The position numbers and the translations under genes are program-made. From Bacteroidales bacterium (lineage in GTDB: Bacteria; Bacteroidota; Bacteroidia; Bacteroidales; 4484-276), in NCBI GenBank assembly GCA_018400545.1, contig JAGYLT010000039.1, positions 1 through 12,091 on the forward strand: a DNA stretch of 12,091 nt, read 5' to 3'. The notes below the pieces were generated by a model, which was given only the letters and a program-made list of their open reading frames with translations, did not search any database and was not told where the DNA came from. Of the stretch, positions 1 through 6,505 are shown piece by piece (positions within the stretch are counted from its first letter, which is position 1; the number at the start of each line of letters is the position of its first letter).

Positions 1-886
1 GGTCGATCCGAACAATATCGTAAAGATCGGTTGTGGCTTTTATCCTTTCGATCCACCAACTAAAACCATTCTTTTCCATGTAATCCCAATCGTAAAGCGG
101 GTTGCCCCAGAGTTGCCCTGTGCGGCTGAAATAATCTGGCGGCACCCCGGCAACATGCAAGGGGTTGCGTTCCTCATCAAATTGAAAAACTTCCGGATTG
201 CCCCATACATCTGCGCTGTCGTGGGCCACGTAAAGCGGAATATCTCCAACTAATGTAATGCCCTTGTTGTTGGCATATTGCTTAACGTTTTTCCATTGCT
301 TGCTGAAAAGGTATTGCACAAACTGATGAAATCCAATTTCATCCTGATGCGCATCGGTAAAATTTTTCATGGCTTTCTTATCCCCCATCTTGATGTCATC
401 TTTCCAGTCCCACCAGGGGTTTCCACCATACGATTCTTTAATCGAAATAAACAAGGCGTAATCATAAAGCCAGTTGGCATTTTCAGCTTTAAAGCCTTCA
501 AAATCGGTTTGCCCGGCATCTTTTTGCAGAAAACTGTCGTAGGCCCTGCTGAGAGCCTGGCGTTTAAAATTAATGACAGCGCCATAATCCACGCGGTCTT
601 CGGGGAAAAGGAATGGTGTTTTCAGGTCTGCATCAGTTAGCAGGCCTTCCTCTTTTAAAAAGTCCAGATCGATGAGGATAGGGTTTCCGGCAAAGATTGA
701 GAAACACTGGTATGGGGAATCACCATAGCCCGTGTGGCCCATGGGGAGCACCTGCCAGAGTTTCTGGCCTGCTTTTTCTAAGTAATCAACAAATTTAAAG
801 GCATGTTTTCCGAGAGAACCTATGCCATAATTTCCGGGGAGTGAGGTAGGGTGGAGAAGTATTCCACTGCTTCTGTTTGCTTCCAT
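1..886 (-). CDS. malQ: 4-alpha-glucanotransferase (amylomaltase, GH77), C-terminus cut by window edge
   Basis: Cytoplasmic disproportionating enzyme that transfers maltodextrin segments between alpha-1,4-glucans, in maltose/glycogen use. I translated 295 uninterrupted codons from ATG at 886 to the window edge. Visible GH77 motifs: SGILLHPTSLPG (residues 7-18), LWQVLPMGHTGYGDSPYQ (43-60), GDIPLYVAHDSADVWGNP (214-231), the substrate-loop GVPPDYFS (247-254) with TGQLWGNPLYDW (256-267), and VRID (292-295). The Asp at 295 corresponds to the catalytic nucleophile of the family (Asp293 in the Thermus enzyme); the acid/base Glu and the second Asp lie outside the window. The protein starts directly with the catalytic barrel, so it is the short bacterial form and not the longer form with N-terminal starch-binding domains that also occurs in Bacteroidota. 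The start is fixed by the family N-terminus. No clear Shine-Dalgarno sequence. Confidence 0.96.
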   Translation of the reverse strand, partial: MEANRSSGILLHPTSLPGNYGIGSLGKHAFKFVDYLEKAGQKLWQVLPMGHTGYGDSPYQCFSIFAGNPILIDLDFLKEEGLLTDADLKTPFLFPEDRVDYGAVINFKRQALSRAYDSFLQKDAGQTDFEGFKAENANWLYDYALFISIKESYGGNPWWDWKDDIKMGDKKAMKNFTDAHQDEIGFHQFVQYLFSKQWKNVKQYANNKGITLVGDIPLYVAHDSADVWGNPEVFQFDEERNPLHVAGVPPDYFSRTGQLWGNPLYDWDYMEKNGFSWWIERIKATTDLYDIVRID

Positions 887-924
887 TTAAATGCTGTTAT
901 TTTGAAAAAAGGAAACAAAGAAAT

Positions 925-951
925 AAAAAACAGTGTAAACTTCCAGTGTTT
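925..951 (-). terminator. terminator-like hairpin after the PepSY gene
   Basis: On the minus strand, arm AAACACTG (951-944) pairs with CACTGTTT (935-928) except for one C:C mismatch, with an 8-base loop GAAGTTTA, and the right arm runs into a T-rich tail (930-925). It lies 15-41 bases past the stop of the PepSY gene and about 40 bases before malQ, so it would separate these two units. The stem is AT-rich and imperfect, so strength is uncertain. Confidence 0.45.
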
Positions 952-965
952 AAGCTCCGGAATGA

Positions 966-1523
966 TCAGTAATATAAAATTAAAAATACAATGGGAATGA
1001 TAATGCCGGCAATGGTAAGCCATGCGCCGCGCCTGGTGATGCCGTTTTTACCACGCAATATAAATAAACCGGTAACTGCAAGAATGACCAATGCACCGGC
1101 ATAGGCATCCGAAAACCAGGTCCACCATTTTTTGGGGTTGTAGTGGAGATAATTTACGGCGTGGAAAATGGGCCTGCGGCTGATCTTCTCAATTTCGCCC
1201 TGGCCGGTGTTTACGTTTACCAGCATACTGCCGCCATCCAGGAAAACCTTGAGCAGATTGCTGTTTGGAAAAAAATGCTTTTTGTAATTGTCTTCCTCAC
1301 CGTAGATTTCGAGCAGATCGATGACCTCTTCCTCGGAAATATTACGATCTATCCGGTTACCAAAATCCACCAGCTTGCTGCTGACAATGTAATTCGGGTT
1401 CCAGTCGCCAATGTGATTCACGGCAATTCCCGAAAGGCCATAAATTACCGACATGGCAAAAAAGAAGTATCCCAAATCGCGGTGGATGGCCCGGTTATAT
1501 TTTCTCCATTTTATCTTCTTCAT
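966..1523 (-). CDS. Short PepSY-associated transmembrane protein
   Basis: A 185-residue inner-membrane protein resembling the PepSY-associated TM helix family. Three hydrophobic segments are visible, about residues 17-35, 139-157 and 167-184, with a soluble region of about 100 residues between the first and second. The first segment has the family style: basic lead KWRKYNRAIHRDLGYFF, then GLSGIAVNH. The family is often linked to iron/siderophore reduction and respiratory membrane proteins. Conserved-looking histidines at 14, 37, 121 and 127 flank the membrane segments and could bind heme, which is inference only. It is much shorter than typical PepSY membrane proteins, which have four or more helices. 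It follows the lipoprotein gene on the same strand, 70 bases downstream, with a terminator-like hairpin between. The substrate cannot be told from sequence. Confidence 0.82.
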   Translation of the reverse strand: MKKIKWRKYNRAIHRDLGYFFFAMSVIYGLSGIAVNHIGDWNPNYIVSSKLVDFGNRIDRNISEEEVIDLLEIYGEEDNYKKHFFPNSNLLKVFLDGGSMLVNVNTGQGEIEKISRRPIFHAVNYLHYNPKKWWTWFSDAYAGALVILAVTGLFILRGKNGITRRGAWLTIAGIIIPIVFLILYY

Positions 1524-1538
1524 GATTGTATGGGTATT

Positions 1539-1571
1539 AAAAAAGGCCGCGAAATGTAACTTCCGGGGCCT
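1539..1571 (-). terminator. terminator/attenuator-like hairpin between lipoprotein and PepSY genes
   Basis: On the minus strand, arm AGGCCCCG (1571-1564) pairs with CGCGGCCT (1551-1544) apart from one C:C mismatch; the loop is 12 bases and a run of six T follows (1544-1539). It sits 22 bases after the lipoprotein stop and ends only 15 bases before the PepSY start codon. It may reduce read-through into the PepSY gene, or the PepSY gene may have its own promoter inside the lipoprotein gene. Confidence 0.55.
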
Positions 1572-1593
1572 CTGTCCTGATCAAAAAATCAGT

Positions 1594-2172
1594 TTACTTT
1601 TTTTCTTTGTACTCTTCGGCAACAATTGAGTAGAACGAAAGGTGGTCAACACCTTTGTCTTTGAGCTGCTGGCGATACTGAGCGATCTGCTCATATTCGG
1701 CATTGGGATCGCCTTCATCATGCTCGTGTCCTTCTTCACCGCGGTGGATTTTCATTTCGGATTCCGGGTTGTCGGCTTTCAGTTCGTTTTCCCATTCGGT
1801 GAGATAAGGTTCATCAATCCGGAGTTCGTCCATGAGGCCTTTAACAGTTACATCGCTCCCTTCCAGTTCAACATCAAAAGCGTCGATAGCATCACCCGCT
1901 TTGATTTGAATACGGTCTTCCTCGCTTTCATCACCAATGATGAACATGCGTTTTCCACCATGCTTGCAAACATGAACCGCCGTACCTTCGATAACCACAT
2001 TTTTTCCTACGAAATCTTCAGGGTGCGTGTGAAAATCCATGCTGGTCATCATAAGGATTTCTTCCGTTTGCTGCTCAGTGGCCGCAGCTTTTTCCCCTGA
2101 TTCGGTTGTGGCACTGTTACACGCTGTAAATAATACAGCAATCATTGCAAAAAGAAATAAATTTTTAAACAT
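1594..2172 (-). CDS. Exported lipoprotein with OB-fold-like domain and CxHGGK motif
   Basis: A 192-residue predicted lipoprotein. The signal peptide is residues 1-17 with a lipobox ending LFTAC, giving lipidation at Cys18, followed by a low-complexity linker to about residue 38. The middle, about 52-115 (VGKNVVIEGTAVHVCKHGGK onwards), has alternating beta strands like small OB-fold domains of Bacteroidota lipoproteins. It carries the motif C69-K-H71-G-G-K. A His/Glu-rich stretch at 143-152 (HRGEEGHEHD) and the Cys/His motif suggest metal or heme contact, but this is inference. The C-terminus is helical and charged. A strong GGGAGGT Shine-Dalgarno sequence just upstream supports the start, and a TAnnTTTG element lies 61-68 bases upstream. 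It precedes the PepSY gene, so the two may form an envelope metal or redox pair. Exact family not identified. Confidence 0.85.
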   Translation of the reverse strand: MFKNLFLFAMIAVLFTACNSATTESGEKAAATEQQTEEILMMTSMDFHTHPEDFVGKNVVIEGTAVHVCKHGGKRMFIIGDESEEDRIQIKAGDAIDAFDVELEGSDVTVKGLMDELRIDEPYLTEWENELKADNPESEMKIHRGEEGHEHDEGDPNAEYEQIAQYRQQLKDKGVDHLSFYSIVAEEYKEKK

Positions 2173-2232
2173 TTTACCTCCCAGTAGTTTAAATTTGTGA
2201 CTTAATTTTGATTGTTCCTATTCAATGAGGCG

Positions 2233-2240
2233 CAAAAATA
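2233..2240 (-). promoter_or_regulatory. Bacteroidota -7 element for the lipoprotein gene
   Basis: The minus strand reads TATTTTTG, an exact TAnnTTTG match. It places a transcript start near 2226, leaving a leader of about 53 bases that ends in the Shine-Dalgarno GGGAGGT before the ATG at 2172. No TTG is seen at the usual 19-21 base spacing for a -33 element; the nearest is about 26 bases away. Confidence 0.5.
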
Positions 2241-2315
2241 ATTTTTTTTATTGATTCGGAACGCAGCAAATTATCGAAATATATTCATTTATCCATTTAA
2301 TCAACTTACAACGAT

Positions 2316-2846
2316 ATGGAAGAACAAACTTTAGGAATAGGTTCAAGGGTCAGGCACCCGGAATTTGGATCAGGTGTAATTATTCAGGCATCATCAGATG
2401 CTTTCGAAATTGTGTTTATGGATCATGGATGGCGTAAAATTTCAACCGGTTATGAGAACCTTGAAGTGATTGATGTCATGGAGCCCGACCGCGACATGGT
2501 GAGTTACGCGCAGGTGGAAGCTATGATGGTAAAGGTGCTGAAACGCTACACGGATTTGCAGGAACTGATAGAAATGGGGGACAAGTGGACCGGTGGAAAG
2601 ATGATCCTTCAACCCGGACGGGAAGGACTTACATCCAAGGAAATACCCATCGAAACATTTTTTCATAAGATTGTCATGGTGCGCGACCGCCTCAGGGTGA
2701 TGGAGCAGCGTATCAACAGCAGCAAGCTTTCGGATGAAGAAAAGGTTAGTCTTCAGCAATACATCACACGTATTTATGGTAGCCTCACCACCTTTAACGT
2801 GCTGTTCCAGTATAAATCCGATTTTTTTTCAGGAGAGCGGAGCTAA
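2316..2846 (+). CDS. Unknown protein with CarD/Tudor-like N-terminal beta domain
   Basis: A 176-residue cytoplasmic protein with no signal peptide or membrane segment. Residues 6-54 (LGIGSRVRHPEFGSGVIIQ, then FEIVFMDHGWRKIS) resemble the small SH3/Tudor-like module found in CarD-type RNA polymerase-binding proteins and at the C-terminus of UvrD/PcrA helicases. Residues 62-88 and about 112-168 are likely helical, with heptad-like charge patterns (KIVMVRDRLRVMEQRI). A role in contacting the transcription or repair machinery is inference; the helical half has no family I can name. It stands alone on the plus strand, divergent from the lipoprotein gene and convergent with the VanZ-like gene. No Shine-Dalgarno sequence or clear -7 element is visible upstream. 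Expected to be cytosolic and single-domain-plus-helices. Confidence 0.82.
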   Translation: MEEQTLGIGSRVRHPEFGSGVIIQASSDAFEIVFMDHGWRKISTGYENLEVIDVMEPDRDMVSYAQVEAMMVKVLKRYTDLQELIEMGDKWTGGKMILQPGREGLTSKEIPIETFFHKIVMVRDRLRVMEQRINSSKLSDEEKVSLQQYITRIYGSLTTFNVLFQYKSDFFSGERS

Positions 2847-2877
2847 TTCTAATTCTTTAAAAACCAGTGATTTTTAT

Positions 2878-2916
2878 ATTACCGCACCGGGAAGGATTTG
2901 GCAAATGATCGGTAAT
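2878..2916. repeat. 7-bp inverted repeat in convergent gap
   Basis: ATTACCG (2878-2884) and CGGTAAT (2910-2916) form an inverted repeat with a 25-base spacer, between the convergent plus-strand gene ending at 2846 and the minus-strand VanZ-like gene ending at 2934. It could serve as a weak two-way terminator, but the loop is long and no T-run follows on either strand. Confidence 0.25.
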
Positions 2917-2933
2917 TAATTGAAATATTCAGG

Positions 2934-3395
2934 CTAAAAGTTTTTGCTCCCAAAAAGGTTGTCGTAAAACTGCGGAAACTTCCCCAGCTTTTTCATCAGA
3001 TGGTGGATGAGGTAATGATAGGTGAATAAAAAGCCAGCAAGAAACCCGGTGGCATTCAGGTAAAAATCAACCGGATTAAATCTGCGCCCGGGAACCAACA
3101 CCTGGTGCCATTCATCCAGGAATGAAAAAGCCAACCCCAAAACGACAATAATCAGATATCTTTTGATCGGTATTTTCAGGTTTTGGCCGGTTTGCCATAC
3201 AGCCGTTATCAAGCCCAAAACAAAATACACCAAAAAGTGAAAGAGGTAATCGAAGCGGATGCTGTAGGCTTTATCATCAGCTACTTCAGGCTGTGGGAGA
3301 TTGGGAATGGTAGAAACAATGAAAATAACTGCTGCCCAGCCGATGGTAAAATATTTGTAGTTGCTGTGATTCAGAAATGGCCTGATCAGATTCAT
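2934..3395 (-). CDS. VanZ-like family membrane protein
   Basis: A 153-residue integral membrane protein with four likely helices, about residues 14-30, 48-66, 78-93 and 114-131. It has the hallmark VanZ-like motifs: an Asp before helix 2 (D49) with HF at 53-54, and DEWHQVLVPGR (94-104) followed by PVDFYLNATG (108-117). VanZ itself gives low teicoplanin resistance, and most family members have no known substrate; roles in membrane lipid or cell-wall processes are proposed for the family. There is no van gene cluster here, so an antibiotic-resistance label would be unjustified. Its ATG is 4 bases after the stop of the preceding membrane protein, which itself follows lon by 5 bases, so it is probably the last gene of the lon transcript. 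Confidence 0.9.
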   Translation of the reverse strand: MNLIRPFLNHSNYKYFTIGWAAVIFIVSTIPNLPQPEVADDKAYSIRFDYLFHFLVYFVLGLITAVWQTGQNLKIPIKRYLIIVVLGLAFSFLDEWHQVLVPGRRFNPVDFYLNATGFLAGFLFTYHYLIHHLMKKLGKFPQFYDNLFGSKNF

Positions 3396-3399
3396 GGTG

Positions 3400-3819
3400 C
3401 TAAGATTGAGTACCGTTTTTCATACGGAGTAGTTTGTTGCGCCACGACAGTAAAAACAGGATGCCCGGAATGATAAAGGGCAACGACATGAGCATGACGT
3501 ATCCTGTGCCTGTGAAAACTTCGGAAAAGCTTAAATAAAATGCAATGGCGATCCCCGACAGTAGTAACAACGATCCACCAACTATTTCGATAATCCAGCC
3601 AATGACGTATGCAAAAAAGGAAAAGGTGAACAGGGTGAGCAAAAACAGCAGGTCATAAGATGCTCTGGCTTCTTTGATCATAGCAAAACCTTCGCCAATC
3701 ATAAATGATGCAATCAGCACAATGCCCATAAAACCCAGTAGCCGGGCTGCCCACCTGTAGTTTCTGAAGCTGATCATGGCCTGGAATGCTGCCCTGGTAT
3801 TTTTTAATGTTTTGCCCAT
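3400..3819 (-). CDS. Small four-helix membrane protein, unknown function
   Basis: A 139-residue membrane protein. After a basic N-terminus (1-23), four hydrophobic segments lie near 26-46, 55-78, 80-98 and 105-127, ending in a short basic tail. The pattern WAARLLGF, then IGEG, EIVGGSLLLLSGI and PFIIPGILFLLSW resembles a widespread group of small uncharacterised membrane proteins (possibly the DUF7670 type; I am not certain of the family number). No catalytic residues or binding motifs stand out. It starts 5 bases after the lon stop and ends 4 bases before the VanZ-like start, so all three genes are likely translated from one message. The tight linkage suggests shared expression but does not show that it works with Lon. 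Confidence 0.8.
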   Translation of the reverse strand: MGKTLKNTRAAFQAMISFRNYRWAARLLGFMGIVLIASFMIGEGFAMIKEARASYDLLFLLTLFTFSFFAYVIGWIIEIVGGSLLLLSGIAIAFYLSFSEVFTGTGYVMLMSLPFIIPGILFLLSWRNKLLRMKNGTQS

Positions 3820-3824
3820 GTTTA

Positions 3825-6308
3825 TCAGTTCAATAGAAATTTTTGCGGATTTTTCACTTTATCGTTGAGTAAGGCATAATCCAGCACTTCAATCATTGTA
3901 TCCACATAGAAAAAATTCAGCCCTTTGATGTATTTTTCGCTGATTTCGTTGATGTCCTTGCGGTTTTCTGTGGAAAGGATAATGGTATTGATTTTAGCCC
4001 GTTTTGCAGCCAGGATTTTCTCTTTGATGCCGCCAACCGGAAGCACTTTGCCGCGCAATGTAATTTCACCGGTCATGGCAATACTGGCACGCACTTTTTG
4101 CTGTGTGTAAACCGATGCCAGGCTGGTAAGCATTGTAATTCCCGCCGATGGGCCGTCCTTGGGGGTAGCGCCTTCCGGAATGTGCATGTGCAGGTTGTAT
4201 TTTTGAAACATGGCCGGATCGATGTTGTAGTGGCCGGCATGCGATTTCAGGTATTCAAAAGCAATGGTAGCCGATTCCTTCATCACATCACCCAGGTTTC
4301 CGGTAATGGTCATGGTGCCTTTTCCCGGGCTCAGGCTCGACTCCACAAACAGGATTTCACCACCCACGGATGTCCATGCAAGGCCCGTTACCACGCCTGC
4401 AAATTCGTTGCTGATGGCCTGGTCTTTCTGAAACTTTGGAGCACCCAGAATTTTGTCCAGCTCATCCTGTGTGAGCTTTTTCTCGTAATCATCGCCTTCG
4501 GCAATATAGCGGGCTTTGTTGCGGATGATTTTGGCGATTTGCTTTTCGAGCAGCCTCACCCCGGATTCACGGGTATAATTATCGATGATGGTTTCGATAG
4601 TCTTTTTCGGAAATGAAAGCTCCTGGCGTTTCACTCCGTGCTCTTTTAGCTGACGGGGAATAAGGTGTCGTTTGGCAATTTCCAGTTTTTCCTCAAGCAG
4701 GTACCCGTTAATATCGATGATCTCCATACGGTCGCGCAGCGCGGGGTGGATGGTACTCATCGTGTTGGCTGTGGCTACAAACAGAACCTTTGAAAGGTCG
4801 TATTCCATTTCCAGGAAATTGTCGTAAAAAGTGGTGTTCTGCTCCGGGTCCAGCACCTCCAGCAATGCAGCTGAAGGATCGCCGTTTACGGTGGCACCGG
4901 TAACTTTGTCGATTTCATCCAGCACAAAAACCGGATTGGAGGATTTTGCCTTTTTGATGCTTTGAATAATCCTGCCCGGCAGCGCCCCGATATAGGTTTT
5001 GCGATGCCCACGAATTTCGGCTTCATCGCGCAGGCCGCCCAGCGACATGCGGATGTATTTGCGTTCCAGTGCACGTGCTATGGATTTTCCCAGTGAAGTT
5101 TTGCCAACGCCGGGAGGGCCCAGCAGGCAAATGATTGGGGATTTCATGTCGCCCTTGAGTTTGAGTACGGCCAGGTATTCGATGATGCGTTCCTTCACTT
5201 TTTCGAGACCATAATGATCTTCGTCCAGAATTTTTTGGGCGTGCTTCAGATCAAAATTATCCTGTGTATATTTATTCCATGGCAGGTCAACCAGTGTTTC
5301 CAGGTAGTTGAGGTGGATGGAATAATCCATTGCGTTGGGGTTGATGCGCTGCAGCTTGGCAATTTCCTTTTCAAAAGTCTCGGCCACTTCTTCCGACCAT
5401 TTTTTGTCTTTTGCCTTTTCGCGAAGTTCCTCGATTTCCTGTTGCTGCGAAGTGCCGCCCAACTCTTCCTGGATGGTTTTAAGTTGTTGGTTCAGGATGT
5501 AGTCGCGTTGTTGTTTGTCGAGATCGGTTTTTACCTTATCCTGGATTTCATTCTTCAGCTCCAGCATTTGCAGTTCCTTGCTGAGGGCTTGCAGCACTTT
5601 TTTGGCCCTTTCGGTAACCATACTGATTTCGAGCAGTTTTTGCTTTTCGGGTATCTTGATGTTCAGGTTACTCGAAACGAAATTGACCAGGAAAACGGTG
5701 CTTTCGATGTTTTTGATGGCGAAAGCCGCATCGCTGGGGATGTTCGGCGAAAGCTTTATGATTTGAATTGACAGGTCTTTCAGCGAAGAAATCAGGGCCT
5801 GGAAATTGTCATCCTCAATCAGTTTTTTATCCGATTCGAAATTGCTGACCCGCCCCATAAAGTATGGATCGTCGGTGGTGATTTCGTTGATTTTGATGCG
5901 TTTTTTTCCCTGGATGATTGCAGTGGTGTTGCCGTCAGGCATTTGCAGAATTTTCATGATATGCGCCATTGTGCCAATGGCAAAAAGATCATCAGCCTTT
6001 GGGTCGTCGATTTCCGGGTCTTTTTGTGCCACCACCCCAATGGGTTTTTTTGAAGCATAGGCTTCCCGAATTAACTGTATGGATTTGTCCCGGCCAACGG
6101 TTATGGGGATTACCACACCCGGAAATAAAACCGTATTCCGAAGTGGTAGCAATGGCAGTGTTTCCGGCACCTCTTCCGCATTCATCTGGTCTTCATCTTC
6201 CTGCGAAAGCAAAGGGATGAATTCCGTTTCGCTGTCTAAAATATCGCTAAATTGTATCTCTTTTGATTCTGGTTGTCTAAACATATTCACTTTTTTCTCT
6301 TGCGTCAT
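3825..6308 (-). CDS. lon: ATP-dependent protease Lon (LonA type)
   Basis: Cytoplasmic AAA+ serine protease that unfolds and degrades damaged and regulatory proteins as a hexamer. At 827 residues it is full length; the usual length is about 780-830. Domains in order: N-terminal substrate-binding LON domain (about 52-245), coiled-coil linker (about 235-320), AAA+ module with Walker A GPPGVGKT (397-404), Walker B FVLDEID (461-467), a sensor-1 region [17 protein letters not shown] (511-527) and arginine-rich helical lid (to about 620), and the protease domain. The catalytic Ser is S721 in PKDGPSAG and the Lys is K764 in [12 protein letters not shown]; their spacing of 43 equals that of E. coli Lon (S679/K722). 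An in-frame ATG at codon 9 is an alternative start; neither has a good Shine-Dalgarno sequence. It heads a probable operon with two membrane-protein genes. Confidence 0.98.
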   Translation of the reverse strand: MTQEKKVNMFRQPESKEIQFSDILDSETEFIPLLSQEDEDQMNAEEVPETLPLLPLRNTVLFPGVVIPITVGRDKSIQLIREAYASKKPIGVVAQKDPEIDDPKADDLFAIGTMAHIMKILQMPDGNTTAIIQGKKRIKINEITTDDPYFMGRVSNFESDKKLIEDDNFQALISSLKDLSIQIIKLSPNIPSDAAFAIKNIESTVFLVNFVSSNLNIKIPEKQKLLEISMVTERAKKVLQALSKELQMLELKNEIQDKVKTDLDKQQRDYILNQQLKTIQEELGGTSQQQEIEELREKAKDKKWSEEVAETFEKEIAKLQRINPNAMDYSIHLNYLETLVDLPWNKYTQDNFDLKHAQKILDEDHYGLEKVKERIIEYLAVLKLKGDMKSPIICLLGPPGVGKTSLGKSIARALERKYIRMSLGGLRDEAEIRGHRKTYIGALPGRIIQSIKKAKSSNPVFVLDEIDKVTGATVNGDPSAALLEVLDPEQNTTFYDNFLEMEYDLSKVLFVATANTMSTIHPALRDRMEIIDINGYLLEEKLEIAKRHLIPRQLKEHGVKRQELSFPKKTIETIIDNYTRESGVRLLEKQIAKIIRNKARYIAEGDDYEKKLTQDELDKILGAPKFQKDQAISNEFAGVVTGLAWTSVGGEILFVESSLSPGKGTMTITGNLGDVMKESATIAFEYLKSHAGHYNIDPAMFQKYNLHMHIPEGATPKDGPSAGITMLTSLASVYTQQKVRASIAMTGEITLRGKVLPVGGIKEKILAAKRAKINTIILSTENRKDINEISEKYIKGLNFFYVDTMIEVLDYALLNDKVKNPQKFLLN

Positions 6309-6346
6309 GATGTCAGTCAGGCCTTTACTACAATTGGCTGCTGATG

Positions 6347-6361
6347 GAGTTTTATAAACTC
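6347..6361. repeat. Palindrome in the lon leader
   Basis: GAGTTT and AAACTC form a perfect 6-bp inverted repeat around a 3-base centre (TAT), about 39-53 bases upstream of the lon start and downstream of the suggested lon promoter. With one bulged base, the flanking ATG/CAT can extend it. It could be an operator for a dimeric regulator or a leader hairpin. No known regulator is implied by the sequence. Confidence 0.35.
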
Positions 6362-6450
6362 ATGGCCCTGCTAACTGTTTTATTACAAGTAATTTATTTC
6401 CCGGTGTCTGTTATTTCAATTGGGAGGATAAGTATTACCAATATACATTC

Positions 6451-6479
6451 CAAAAGTTGATAACCTGAAAAATTGTCAA
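6451..6479 (-). promoter_or_regulatory. Candidate lon promoter
   Basis: The minus strand has TTG (6479-6477), an 18-base spacer and AACTTTTG (6458-6451), one mismatch from TAnnTTTG. Spacing is one base short of the usual 19-21. It would give a leader of about 135 bases containing the palindrome at 6347-6361. The rest of the 197-base gap 6309-6505 shows no other clear element. Confidence 0.35.
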
Positions 6480-6505
6480 GTCTGTGGCTGTTTTAAGCCG
6501 GCCGG

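Noticed and set aside
1642..2100. A 152-codon plus-strand frame opposite the lipoprotein gene
   Set aside because: The minus-strand gene has a signal peptide, lipobox, strong ribosome-binding site and promoter element; the plus frame has none.
2934..3395. Glycopeptide (teicoplanin) resistance from the VanZ-like gene
   Set aside because: VanZ-like proteins are common without resistance, and no vanH, vanA or vanX-type gene is near.
5214..5771. A 185-codon open frame on the plus strand opposite lon, rich in Phe and Leu
   Set aside because: It mirrors the Lon coiled-coil and Lys/Glu-rich codons on the other strand; the hydrophobic look is the expected antisense artefact.
6498..6505. CCGGCCGG palindrome just after the GlmU-like stop as a terminator
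   Set aside because: The stem has no usable loop and no T-run follows on the minus strand.
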